From: Cellulomonas dongxiuzhuiae
GTDB taxonomy: Bacteria; Actinomycetota; Actinomycetes; Actinomycetales; Cellulomonadaceae
Assembly (NCBI RefSeq): GCF_018623035.1
Contig: NZ_CP076023.1
Span: 806,001-870,000, forward strand
Reading direction: 5' to 3'
DNA: 64,000 nucleotides
The notes under the pieces are model-generated. The model saw nothing but the letters and a program-made list of their open reading frames with translations. It was not told where the DNA came from and ran no database searches. Position 1 is the first letter of the stretch. The number at the start of each line of letters is the position of its first letter. Shown piece after piece: positions 52,918-61,531 of this stretch. The translations under genes were made by a program, and so were the position numbers.

Positions 52918-53502
52918 ATGAGCCGCACCGCGGCGCTTCCCCCCCACGCCTTCACCCTCGAGGAGGCGGCTGCAGCGGGGGTCAACGCACGCGCGGTCCA
53001 ACGTCTCGCGGCCGACGGACGGCTCGAACGACTTGGCCGCGGGCTGTACCAGCGCCCAGAGACCGCCGGTCACGATACCGACCTCTACGCTGCCGCGACC
53101 CGCGCGCCTGACGCCACCCTGTGCCTGATGTCCGCACTCGCGCACCACGCGCTCGTTGACGCCATCCCCGGCCGCATCGACCTGGCGCTCCCGCGCGGAA
53201 CTCGGCGCCCCGCCGTCGTCGGCACCGTCCGATGGCACATGTTCGACGCCGCCACCTTCACGCTCGGCCGCACCACGACCCCGGTCGCGGGCACGGCCGC
53301 GACCGTCGGTCTGTACAGCGCAGAGCGGTCCATCGTCGACGCGTTCCGGCTGCGTGGCGAGATCGGGTACGAGACGGGGATCGAAGCGCTCCGGACGTGG
53401 CTCCGCCGACGCGGCAGCTCATCGGCCGCGCTGCTGAGCATTGCCCGCACCCTGCCAAGAGCCCAGGGGCCGCTCCGTGAGGCGTTGAGCTACCTCACAT
53501 GA
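52918..53502 (+). CDS. orphan AbiEi-like (type IV antitoxin family) winged-helix protein
   Basis: A 194-residue protein; the ATG at 52918 follows AGGAGGTGGGG. The N-terminal winged helix is FTLEEAAAAGVNARAVQRLAADGRLERLGRGLYQ, and the body matches the AbiEi antitoxin fold: PDATLCLMSALAHHALVD, IDLALPRGTRRP and RSIVDAFRLRGEIGYETGIE. AbiEi normally represses its own operon and neutralises the AbiEii nucleotidyltransferase. Here no AbiEii follows; a 61-codon frame overlapping the stop (53499-53684) shows no nucleotidyltransferase motif and runs into a tRNA. It is therefore an orphan regulator or the remains of a TA pair. Confidence 0.82.
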   Translation: MSRTAALPPHAFTLEEAAAAGVNARAVQRLAADGRLERLGRGLYQRPETAGHDTDLYAAATRAPDATLCLMSALAHHALVDAIPGRIDLALPRGTRRPAVVGTVRWHMFDAATFTLGRTTTPVAGTAATVGLYSAERSIVDAFRLRGEIGYETGIEALRTWLRRRGSSSAALLSIARTLPRAQGPLREALSYLT

Positions 53503-53674
53503 GACCCGCGATGGGCTCCTGGCGCTACCTCCGTGCCCGTCCCGCTACCCTGGGACCCGCGTCGGTGCGGGTCCTCGCGGTCCCACGGACGCCGCATGGG
53601 ACCGGAAGTGCCGTGGTCAAAGTCCTGGACGACGTGACGTCCGAGCCTTCGACCGCAGCTCGGCTCGGGCCCAC

Positions 53675-53747
53675 GCGCCTGTAGCTCAGGGGATAGAGCA
53701 CCGCTCTCCTAAAGCGGGTGTCGGCAGTTCGAATCTGCCCAGGCGCA
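53675..53747 (+). tRNA. tRNA-Arg (CCT anticodon)
   Basis: The cloverleaf is readable: acceptor GCGCCTG pairs with CAGGCGC, the D-arm is TAGCTCAGGGGATAGAGCA, the anticodon stem CCGCT/AGCGG encloses loop CTCCTAA with anticodon CCT at 53708-53710, and the T-arm contains GTTCGAATC. CCA is not encoded. Its 3' end is a classic attachment site for integrative elements, and a broken integrase lies 2 kb downstream. Confidence 0.97.
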
Positions 53748-53909
53748 CAGAGTGTTTGTGCAGGTCAGGGGTGAGAGGGACGCGGCGGCAGCGGCACGTT
53801 TGGTGTCCGCTCGCGGGTGGTGGTCAGCGCGTGGTCAGCGGCTCGTCTCAGGACCCGGACGGAGGTGAGCGGACCCCCACGGCTCCGCTGACCTGGGGAT
53901 ATTTCCGTC

Positions 53910-54522
53910 GTGGAGATTGACTGGAGCGACCTCATTGCCGTTGTCACCGGTGGCCTGATCGCTGCTGGCGCAGGGTCGGTACAAGCCCGCGCATCACGGC
54001 GAGCGCAGCGAGAGCAAGCGATAATCGACCGTGCAGATCGCGTGGCGCAGTTCGAGGCCGAACAGAAAAGCACGCCGGGATGAGGAAGTCCGGGTCCGTG
54101 CAGACGTAAAGGCGGACGAGGTCATCGCCGCACTCGACGAAGTGCGACGCATCCTCACTCGAACGATTCAGTTTGATGGCACTTTGATGCCTAGGGACCC
54201 TGAGCGGCACAAGGCCGTTAGGTGGATGGTTGCTGAGGTTCGGGCGCGAGCACCTATCTACAGCAGCCGCTTCGTGGCCATCTTGAGGCCGTCCTCCGCC
54301 TTTTGCCTGAACCGGATGAGTTGTGGCAGAGAGGCTTCTCCTCGCGTACGCCGCGATTCCACTGCTCGTTGCCTTCGTGGCGAGCCCGCCGCGAATGTGC
54401 CCGACGACATTGCTCAGGCTGAACGCGATCTTGAAGCGCTCAACGATCACATAGAGGCTCAGATTGAGCGCCAGATTGCGGAAGACGCGGCCAAGCACGA
54501 CCAGAGCACGGTCGACCTTTGA
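53910..54522 (+). pseudogene. frameshifted small hypothetical gene of a decayed element
   Basis: From a GTG at 53910 the frame reads VEIDWSDLIAVVTGGLIAAG ... DRADRVAQFEAEQKST and stops at 54081. Shifted by one base, the text continues coherently as RRDEEVRVRADVKADEVIAA ... RDPERHKAVRWMVAEVRARA. A further shift in the middle precedes a convincing tail, VPDDIAQAERDLEALNDHIE ... AKHDQSTVDL, to 54522. It therefore looks like one gene with two or more frameshifts: a short hydrophobic N-terminus followed by charged helices, possibly a small membrane-anchored coiled-coil protein. I do not recognise the family. Confidence 0.5.
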
Positions 54523-54829
54523 CGTGGGAGGTGCCTGAGTCGGTGGTCGGATTGGTCATTCGTCAGTGCTGCGCGGTCGCGTCGTGGTTCTCTTCGAGGA
54601 ACCCACGCGACGACGTGTAGGTTCCTGCCGAGCTGGCGGTGTGCCCGATTCAGTCGCGTCTTGCGCGTCGAGCACGGCGGGCGCGGATCGCGGCCTCCGA
54701 GGTGGCCGTTGGGGGCGCCAAGGCGGATGCGACGGCTACAGAGGGGCCCAAAGTGCTCGCCGCACGACCCCGTGCGTCGATATGATCCGACACGCCGCAT
54801 CTGCCACGCGGTCGGAGGATTGGGGTGAG

Positions 54830-55534
54830 ATGGACACCGAACACCGCTGGCGATCCCATCTTGGAACGAAGATCGCGGCCTTGGTGGTTAGCACATTGGT
54901 GCTGAATTGGCTGTCCGATACGTTCAGGCCAACCGCCCCCATTCTGCTCGTCGCTGGGGCTCTGGCGCTTGGACTTCTCGTGGTAACGGAGTCCAGGCCT
55001 GCCAATGGGACTGGCGACGCGACAGGGCGAGTTCAGTTCCCTGTGGCACGATTCGCGTTGGCTGCAGTGCTTCTAGGAGCAGCAGTGGCGTTCGTCTGGT
55101 TGCTGCCAGTTGGGCGGTCTCACAGTTTCGATCCGCCTTCGATCATCCGTCAGATTTCGTACAGCTTTGGCACCGGCTCGGGTGTTTTCTACAACTACGA
55201 GCTCGGGGCAGGGGCGACAATTGCGGCCCTTGGTTCAATAGCGATGCTCCGAAAAGCCAGGTTCTCGCAGGTGATCTGGTTCGTGGTCAGTTGTTCGCTC
55301 GGTGTGGCTCTGATGATCGTATCCCTCCGCCCGGAAAACTCCCTTCTGACCACATTTGCCGCATGGTCGATAGCCTCTCTATTGGCTGTTGTGGTCGTTG
55401 GTGCTCTACCCGGCTCGGTCTCCGTGCTCTGGCGTTTCTTCTCGGCTGGCCCGCCGGCTGAAGGCGACACCGAGAGTCTGGGCTCAGGTGGGACCGGCGA
55501 ACTGGGCGCGGGCGAGTCTGGGGGCGCGGACTGA
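54830..55534 (+). CDS. uncharacterised multi-pass membrane protein
   Basis: A 234-residue protein; the ATG at 54830 follows GGAGGATTGGGGTGAG. About six membrane helices are visible, beginning KIAALVVSTLVLNWLSD and ending SIASLLAVVVVGALPG. Between them is a polar extracytoplasmic loop (RSHSFDPPSIIRQISYSFGT). The tail is Glu/Gly/Ser-rich and probably disordered. I do not recognise a family. Codon usage is less GC-biased than the chromosome, matching the element between the tRNA and the integrase. About 300 bases upstream (54523-54829) hold no gene I can support. Confidence 0.6.
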   Translation: MDTEHRWRSHLGTKIAALVVSTLVLNWLSDTFRPTAPILLVAGALALGLLVVTESRPANGTGDATGRVQFPVARFALAAVLLGAAVAFVWLLPVGRSHSFDPPSIIRQISYSFGTGSGVFYNYELGAGATIAALGSIAMLRKARFSQVIWFVVSCSLGVALMIVSLRPENSLLTTFAAWSIASLLAVVVVGALPGSVSVLWRFFSAGPPAEGDTESLGSGGTGELGAGESGGAD

Positions 55535-55724
55535 CCGCTTGTTCGTCTGCGCAGCGCGAAGGGCGCGCGGTCACATCGACGTTCCTCAGGCGTGGAAACA
55601 CCGGCGTTGCGGCCGGCGAGCACTCAGGTGACGAGGCGTACCAGAAGGTGGCGTGAAGTCGAGTACCCGACGCGTTGCACCGACGGAGGCACTGAAGCGA
55701 GGTTGCTCGCCCAGGCGTCTCGGC

Positions 55725-56778
55725 TCAGGACGTCTCAGTGCCAGCATCAAGTCGACGCGTGGCTCGAGGCCGGCCGATCGCCGGCGGCACCTGCACCAGC
55801 GGTATCGCCGGCAGTCGCTCTATCGCCTGCCTCGTGGCCCCGCTGAACAGGTGCCCGTACAGGTCCATCGTCATCGCCGCGGTCGAGTGCCCCAGGATCA
55901 CCTGCACCGCCTTTACGTCGGCCCCGGCGGCGATGAGCAGCGACGCCGCGGTGTGTCGCAGGTCGTGGATCGTCGTGCCCTCCAAACCCGGACGCCGCGT
56001 CGCGTCCATCCACCCCGACCGCGCGCGGAAATTCGTGTTGGTCCAGACGCCGCCGGTCGGGCTCGGGAACAGGTACCCGCCCGGCGCCGTCCCCGCGACC
56101 CGCGTCCACACGTACTCGTCCAGCACCGAGGGCACCGGCACGGTCCGGGTCTGGTGCGTCTTCGTCGGCCCGAACATCGCCCCGCTGGACCGCTTCGACT
56201 GCGTCGCTGCCCGGTGCACCCGCATGCCGAGGCCGTGCGGGGTCTGCACGACGTCGTCGACCCGCAGCGCTGCCATCTCCGAGAACCGGCACCCTGTCAT
56301 CCCGAGAAACAGCACGACCGGCTGGCGCAGCGGCGGCGCCGCCATGACCAGCCGACCGAGCTGCTCGGGCCGCAGCCAGCGCGGCTCGCGCTTGGTACCG
56401 CCACGCGGCAGCCGACACCATCCGCGCGACGTTTACGCTCAGCCGCCGGTCACGGATCGCGTAGTCGAACACCAGCCGGATCATCGACAGCGCCCGCCGC
56501 CGCGTCGCCGTCACCAGCCCACGCGCCGTCAGCGCAGACATCACCCGCTCGACGTCGGCCGCCGAGATCCTGGAGATCGGGTACGACCCGATCTCCAGGA
56601 TCACGTACTTGTCCGGCAGGAACCGCGCGGTCTCCTGGCTGCGCACCGCCAGGTGACCGCGCGAGGCCTGCCACTCCTCGGCCAGCGCCGCGAACGTCAT
56701 CCGCCCGCGCGCCTCGTGTGGCCGTACCGCCAGGCGTTTCGGGGGGGACTCGCAGCCTTCACTACAGATGTCGCTCAC
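55725..56778 (-). pseudogene. truncated, frameshifted tyrosine recombinase (phage-type integrase)
   Basis: The 3' part (56414-55725) encodes an intact catalytic domain: GCRFSEMAALRVDDVV with the first Arg, TTIHDLRHTAASLLIA with the His-x-x-Arg, VILGHSTAAMTMDLYGH with the second His and the Tyr nucleophile. The 5' part (56778-56416) gives the core-binding domain (MTFAALAEEWQASRGHL ... FDYAIRDRRLSVNVARMV). An extra T at about 56415 breaks the join: after it the text reads RLPRGGTKREPRWLRPEQLG in the other frame. The usual N-terminal arm-binding domain is missing. A sequencing error could explain the frameshift but not the missing N-terminus. Confidence 0.85.
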
Positions 56779-56828
56779 TGAAGGCTCAGCGGCTATGCTT
56801 CAATAGTGACCGCGGTTGTTGAGGCCTG

Positions 56829-58052
56829 ATGAGCGACCGGCAGACGGGTGTCGAACCCAGCGCGGGTGACGACGCAGCGTGGCCTGCGCTCACGACCGAG
56901 CCCCGCGACTGGACATCGAACCTCGATGACGGGCGACTCAGTGTCTGGGAACGCCAGCGGATCTCGCGCCCCTACAAGGCGTCAGTCCTGCCACCGATCG
57001 CGCGCCGTACGCCGCGCATCAGCAGCAACGTGCACGTCCTCGTCGTCGACGCGACCTCCGATGTCGCGCGGTTCGACAGCGAGGTCGCAACGATGCCTGT
57101 CCCCATGCCCGCGGTCCTGCTCCGCACCGAGTCGGCGTCCAGCTCCCAGATCGAGCATCTCACCACCAACGCCCGCAACCTCGCCATGGCAAGTCTCGGA
57201 GTGGGATCCAAGCAGAACGCCGAGCTCGTGGCCGCGAACGTGCGCGCCATGAATGAAGCCCTCACCATTGGTGACGACATCACCCCCGACACGATCCTTG
57301 CCGTTCACCACGCCTTGCTCGCCGTGTCCGCCCCGGACGTCGCCGGCCGATGGCGCGCCGAACAGGTGTGGGTGGGCGCCTCCGCGATCAGCCCGCACGG
57401 CGCCGACTTCATCCCCCCGCACCATGAACGCGTGCAGGCCGCGATCGATGACATGGTCAAGTTCGCTGAGCGCGACGACATCCCCGCACTCACGCACGCA
57501 GCGCTCGTCCATGCCCAGTTCGAGACCATCCACCCGTTCGTCGACGGCAACGGGCGCACCGGGCGTGTGCTGCTGCAACAGGTTTTGCGCCGCCGGGGCC
57601 TGACCCGGCACACGACCGTGCCCGTGTCCGCCGGCCTCTTGCGCGATCCCGACCGCTACTTCCGCGCGCTCACCAGCTACAGGGAAGGGGACCCCGACCC
57701 CATCGTCGAACAGGTCGCCTATGCGGCACTGGCCGCCACCATCAACGGCCGCCACCTCGCCGACGACGTCATGGCCCTTCGCGCTGCATGGCAGGACCAG
57801 ATCAGGGCCAGATCCGACTCGGCAGCGTGGCGCCTCGTCGACGCGCTCTTCGCCCAGCCCGTCGTGAACGCGGGCTACGTCGCAGCGACGCTCGCCATCT
57901 CCGACCGTGGTGCTCGCAACGCGATCGAGGTCCTCGAGAAGGCCGGTGTCCTTCAACCGTCGACCTCGGCGCTACGGCACAAGGTCTGGCAGGCGCCGCA
58001 GATCCTGACCGCGATGGACGCGTTCGCCGCCCGTGCTGGGCGCCGCGCCTGA
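56829..58052 (+). CDS. Fic-domain protein (AMP-transferase-like) with C-terminal winged helix
   Basis: A 407-residue protein. The Fic active-site motif HPFVDGNGRTGR lies at 235-246 with catalytic His235. Upstream, SSQIEH at 105-110 occupies the place of the inhibitory-helix motif (S/T)xxxE(G/N), so Glu109 is kept but the next residue is His instead of Gly/Asn. The C-terminal 75 residues resemble a winged helix (VVNAGYVAATLAISDRGARNAIEVLEKAGV). Fic enzymes usually transfer AMP to a protein Ser/Thr/Tyr. The target is unknown. The gene is divergent from the broken integrase by 50 bases and probably belongs to the same element. Confidence 0.9.
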   Translation: MSDRQTGVEPSAGDDAAWPALTTEPRDWTSNLDDGRLSVWERQRISRPYKASVLPPIARRTPRISSNVHVLVVDATSDVARFDSEVATMPVPMPAVLLRTESASSSQIEHLTTNARNLAMASLGVGSKQNAELVAANVRAMNEALTIGDDITPDTILAVHHALLAVSAPDVAGRWRAEQVWVGASAISPHGADFIPPHHERVQAAIDDMVKFAERDDIPALTHAALVHAQFETIHPFVDGNGRTGRVLLQQVLRRRGLTRHTTVPVSAGLLRDPDRYFRALTSYREGDPDPIVEQVAYAALAATINGRHLADDVMALRAAWQDQIRARSDSAAWRLVDALFAQPVVNAGYVAATLAISDRGARNAIEVLEKAGVLQPSTSALRHKVWQAPQILTAMDAFAARAGRRA

Positions 58053-58152
58053 CGCGACACGATGGCCCGCCGACCGCCGCGGAGGTGGCGATCTCGATGC
58101 GGTGACGCGTGCCGGCAGTGACGAGGCGGGGGAGACGGTCGAGCTCTTGGCG

Positions 58153-58572
58153 CTACGCCAGGTCCTCGAACGTCTCCTCGCCCGGACGCCAGCACATCCA
58201 CCGCCCGTCCGCGAAGCCGCTCAGGTAGGCGATCTCGGGTCCGGTGTAGTCGTCGAACCGCGGGTGCAGGGCGACGGTCCCTGACGTGAGCCCGATCCGC
58301 AGGTCGCCACCGGTCGTCTCGGTGGTCGCGACGACGTCACCCGGGACCAGTGCGACGAGGGCGTCTGCGTACCCGGGCTCGCCCGCGCGGACGAGGCCGG
58401 CCGGCGTCTCGACGGCGGGCATGACGTCGCAGCTGAGACACGGCATGTCCTGCGTCGGGCCGTCGAAGCGCAGCTGGACGTGGTCCATGACGAACTGGAC
58501 CGAGTACAGGCGGAAGCCGACGAGGCGGGAGAGCAGCTCGTTCGGCACGTACCTGGAGGGCTCGGTCGTCAT
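58153..58572 (-). CDS. uncharacterised conserved actinobacterial protein
   Basis: A 139-residue soluble protein with no recognised domain. It opens SRYVPNELLSRLVGFRLYSV and QFVMDHVQLRFDGP and has a Cys pair (MPCLSCDVM) that could bind metal or form a disulfide. The end, FADGRWMCWRPGEETFEDLA, is Trp-rich. The opening resembles a family of actinobacterial hypothetical proteins I cannot name. It starts one base after the stop of the gene at 58574, so the two are one operon. Confidence 0.65.
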   Translation of the reverse strand: MTTEPSRYVPNELLSRLVGFRLYSVQFVMDHVQLRFDGPTQDMPCLSCDVMPAVETPAGLVRAGEPGYADALVALVPGDVVATTETTGGDLRIGLTSGTVALHPRFDDYTGPEIAYLSGFADGRWMCWRPGEETFEDLA

Positions 58573-58573
58573 G

Positions 58574-59191
58574 TCACGTCCACGCACCCCGCCGTCGACG
58601 CACGGCGATGCGGGTGCCGACGGCGATGTTGACCGCCCCCACGACGAGCGGGAGCATCCCGTCGGCGCCCCCGGGAGTCGCGGCGAGCGCGGCGCCGCCG
58701 GCGAAGGCGACGGCCCCGCACACGAGGTACGTCCACATGCGCCTGCGCGACGGCGGGAACGCCATCGCCTCGCGCAGGTCGACGTGCGTCGGCACGGGCG
58801 GCTCACCCCGCGGGCCGGGCGGTGCGCTCGGCCACGGCGAGGCGAGGACGTCGGCGGGGTCGGTCTCGAACCCGGGGTCGACCGGCGTGCTCGGCAGGCG
58901 GTCGAACCAGTAGCGGTCGACGAGGTCACCGATCTGCTCGGCGGTCACGCCGCGGCTCGTCACGACGAGCACCTCGCGGTGCTCCTGGACCACGTCGTCG
59001 ACGCCCGGGACCTGCTGGAGCATCGCGACGGTCCCCGCGACGAGGCGCTCGTAGGGGTGCGCGGCGACGTCCGAGAACCCGAGCCTGGTCCGCAGCCGCC
59101 CGTCACCCAGGGTCGTGACGTGCTCGATCCAGTACACGGGCTCGCCGGCGAGCAGGCCGGGCAGTCTGTCCACGCACGGGCATCGGCACAC
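58574..59191 (-). CDS. uncharacterised protein with two C-terminal membrane helices
   Basis: A protein of up to 205 residues; the start is uncertain. The soluble N-terminal part reads YWIEHVTTLGDGRLRTRLGF and VDDVVQEHREVLVVTSRGVT. A Pro-rich linker leads to two membrane helices, MWTYLVCGAVAFAGGAALA and MLPLVVGAVNIAVGT, and a basic tail (RRRRGAW). No family is recognised. It is the first gene of a two-gene unit with the protein at 58572. Confidence 0.6.
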   Translation of the reverse strand: MCRCPCVDRLPGLLAGEPVYWIEHVTTLGDGRLRTRLGFSDVAAHPYERLVAGTVAMLQQVPGVDDVVQEHREVLVVTSRGVTAEQIGDLVDRYWFDRLPSTPVDPGFETDPADVLASPWPSAPPGPRGEPPVPTHVDLREAMAFPPSRRRMWTYLVCGAVAFAGGAALAATPGGADGMLPLVVGAVNIAVGTRIAVRRRRGAWT

Positions 59192-59479
59192 CGCACCGGG
59201 TGCCTGAGTCTCGCCCCTCGGGCTGCGGCACGCGGTGAGTGCGCGGTTCCTTGACGTCTCCCGTCACCCTCCTTACGGTGTCACCCACTCGGCCTAGTGA
59301 ACGTTCCCCGTCGACGATGACGTCGCCACCCGCCGGAGGACCGCAGGACCTTCCCCCCGGCGGCTGCTGATCGATCGTTCGCGACAGGTGGACCCCTCGG
59401 GCGGGTGGTGGACATGCCGGGCGGCGGGCGGCTCGCCTCCTGCCGCGCCGGCTCCGGTGCAGGGCTCGAAGGGGGATCG

Positions 59480-61375
59480 ATGATGATCAGTCGGCGCACC
59501 ACACAACGAACCGACGGGACACGAGGGGCGCAGGCCGCGCGGCGGTGGGCGGCACGCGTGACCGGAGCAGGTCTGGCGGTCGCGCTCGCGGCCGTGGGCC
59601 TCGGCGTCCCGGCGCAGGCCGCGGCGGCCGAGACGTTCGACGTCGAGATCAGCGTGACGGGCAAGGGCACGGTGACCGGAGCCGGCAGCTACGAGGCCGG
59701 CGAGACGGTCGAGCTGACGGCGGCACCGGCGAAGGACCAGGTGTGGGGCGGCTGGACGTCGCCCGAGCTCGGCTGGATCGGCGCGCGCGTCGGCTCGTTC
59801 ACGATGCCGGCGCAGGACGTCGAGCTGACGACCGAGTTCCGCAAGCAGATCGCGTCGCTGAAGAACGTCTACAAGGACTACTTCGACGTGGGCAACATCT
59901 ACTCGCACCCGGGCACGTACGAGGCGGGGTCGCCCAACTCGGCGACGATCGACCGGCACTACAGCGTCATGACGGCCGAGAACAACATGAAGCCGGACCA
60001 GCTGCTGCCGAACGACAACATCGACCCCGAGACCGGTGAGTTCACGTTCAGCTTCGAGCAGGCCGACGCGTTCGTCGACCAGACGCTGGCGCGCGGCATG
60101 AAGGTGCACGGGCACGTGCTGGTGTGGCACGGGCAGTCGCCGCCGCGCATCAACAGCGGCACCACGGGCGGCACGCGTGCGCAGGCCAAGGCCAACATGG
60201 AGCGGTACATCCAGGAGGTGCTGACGCACTTCCAGGGCCGCACCGTCTCGTGGGACGTCGTCAACGAGGCGTTCGTCGACGGGCTCGCGGAATTCGACCC
60301 CGCGACGCAGGACTGGCGCGACTTCCTGCGCGGCGGCCCCAACGGCGGCTTCTCCAACTGGTACAGCGCGTACGCCAACGGTGCCGACGCCGCCGCAGGC
60401 GAGAGCCCGGCGGACTTCCTGTACGACGCGTTCGTCTTCGCGCGCACGTACGGGCCCGAGACGCGGCTGGAGTACAACGACTTCAACGTCTTCCAGTCCG
60501 AGGGCAAGGCGCAGGCGATCATCGCGATGGCCACGGACCTCAACGAGCGGTACCTGGCCGAGCACCCGGAGGACCCCCGGCAGCTCGTCGAGGCGATCGG
60601 GATGCAGTCGCACAACTACATCAACCAGACGCCGGCGTTCGCCTGCTCGGACCGCACGCGGCTGCGCCAGCTGGTGAAGGACTCGGCGGAGGAGTGGCAG
60701 CCGGGGGCGTGCAGCAACGAGGCGTCGGTCGAGCGGTCGATCCAGCTGATCGTCGAGGCGGGCTTCTCGGTGAGCATCAGCGAGCTCGACCTGCAGGTCT
60801 GGGAGGCGTGGAACGGTCAGCCCGAGGGCGACGACCGCACCGCGTACCGCGACCTGAACGACCCATCCGTCAGCGACCGGATCTCCCGGGAGGGCTTCAC
60901 GTACTGGGAGGGCAAGATCACCAACCGGGCCGAGCTGGAGAGGATCCAGGCCCAGCGGTTCGCGGAGTACTTCGCGGTCTACAAGAAGTACTCGACGGAC
61001 ATCAACCGCGTGACGTTCTGGGGCCTGACGGACCAGCTCAGCTGGCGGTCCACGCACAACCCGCTGATCTTCAACAGCGACTTCTCGGAGAAGCTGGGCG
61101 CGGTCGCGGTGGCGGACCCCGAGCGGTGGCTCGGCCTGCGCAAGCCGATCGTCGACACCTCGAAGCTCGAGGAGGCGCTCGCGCAGGCCAAGGCGCTGGA
61201 CCTTCGGGGCCGGGACTACAGCGGCGTCAGCATCGCCAAGGTGAAGGCGGCCCTCGCCCGCGTCGTGGCGGTCCTGTCCTCGGGCGGGCCGCAGGCGAAG
61301 GTGAACGCGGCGACCGCCGCGCTCCTCGACGCCGTCGCCGCGCTGGAGAAGAAGCCGAGCCCGCCCCGGTCGTGA
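59480..61375 (+). CDS. secreted GH10 endo-1,4-beta-xylanase
   Basis: A 631-residue secreted enzyme; the ATG at 59480 follows GAAGGGGG. A twin-Arg-rich N-terminus and signal peptide end near AQAAAAE. A short beta-strand module follows (TGKGTVTGAGSYEAGETVEL), like divergent InlB/bacterial repeats. The GH10 barrel covers about 90-545, with acid/base Glu263 in WDVVNEAF and nucleophile Glu435 in ISELDLQVW. The C-terminal 60 residues form a helical FIVAR-like module. It hydrolyses internal xylan bonds outside the cell. No carbohydrate-binding module of a known kind and no regulator gene is adjacent. The 288 bases upstream (59192-59479) hold its promoter, but I could not identify an operator. Confidence 0.95.
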   Translation: MMISRRTTQRTDGTRGAQAARRWAARVTGAGLAVALAAVGLGVPAQAAAAETFDVEISVTGKGTVTGAGSYEAGETVELTAAPAKDQVWGGWTSPELGWIGARVGSFTMPAQDVELTTEFRKQIASLKNVYKDYFDVGNIYSHPGTYEAGSPNSATIDRHYSVMTAENNMKPDQLLPNDNIDPETGEFTFSFEQADAFVDQTLARGMKVHGHVLVWHGQSPPRINSGTTGGTRAQAKANMERYIQEVLTHFQGRTVSWDVVNEAFVDGLAEFDPATQDWRDFLRGGPNGGFSNWYSAYANGADAAAGESPADFLYDAFVFARTYGPETRLEYNDFNVFQSEGKAQAIIAMATDLNERYLAEHPEDPRQLVEAIGMQSHNYINQTPAFACSDRTRLRQLVKDSAEEWQPGACSNEASVERSIQLIVEAGFSVSISELDLQVWEAWNGQPEGDDRTAYRDLNDPSVSDRISREGFTYWEGKITNRAELERIQAQRFAEYFAVYKKYSTDINRVTFWGLTDQLSWRSTHNPLIFNSDFSEKLGAVAVADPERWLGLRKPIVDTSKLEEALAQAKALDLRGRDYSGVSIAKVKAALARVVAVLSSGGPQAKVNAATAALLDAVAALEKKPSPPRS

Positions 61376-61392
61376 CGACCGGTCGGCACGAC

Positions 61393-61439
61393 GAGGCCTC
61401 GCGGGTCCGAGGGCGTCCGCCCTGGACCCGCGAGGCCTC
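61393..61439 (+). terminator. strong hairpin terminator after the xylanase gene
   Basis: A perfect 16-bp stem, GAGGCCTCGCGGGTCC pairing with GGACCCGCGAGGCCTC, around a 15-base loop. It starts 17 bases after the stop. It separates the xylanase from the olefin genes. Confidence 0.82.
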
Positions 61440-61531
61440 ACCCGTGCTGCGCGGCGTCGCGGAGCCATCGGGTGCAGGCACCGGCTCCTCGGGGGAGTAT
61501 GGGCACTTCCGTGACCTGGAGGGGCGTGCGA

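Noticed and set aside
53499-53684. A 61-codon frame coupled to the AbiEi stop as a possible toxin
   Set aside because: Far too short for AbiEii, no nucleotidyltransferase motif, and it runs into the tRNA gene.
53748-58140. Second copy of the tRNA-Arg 3' end as an attR site
   Set aside because: I looked for the T-arm and acceptor sequence downstream of the tRNA and found no convincing repeat.
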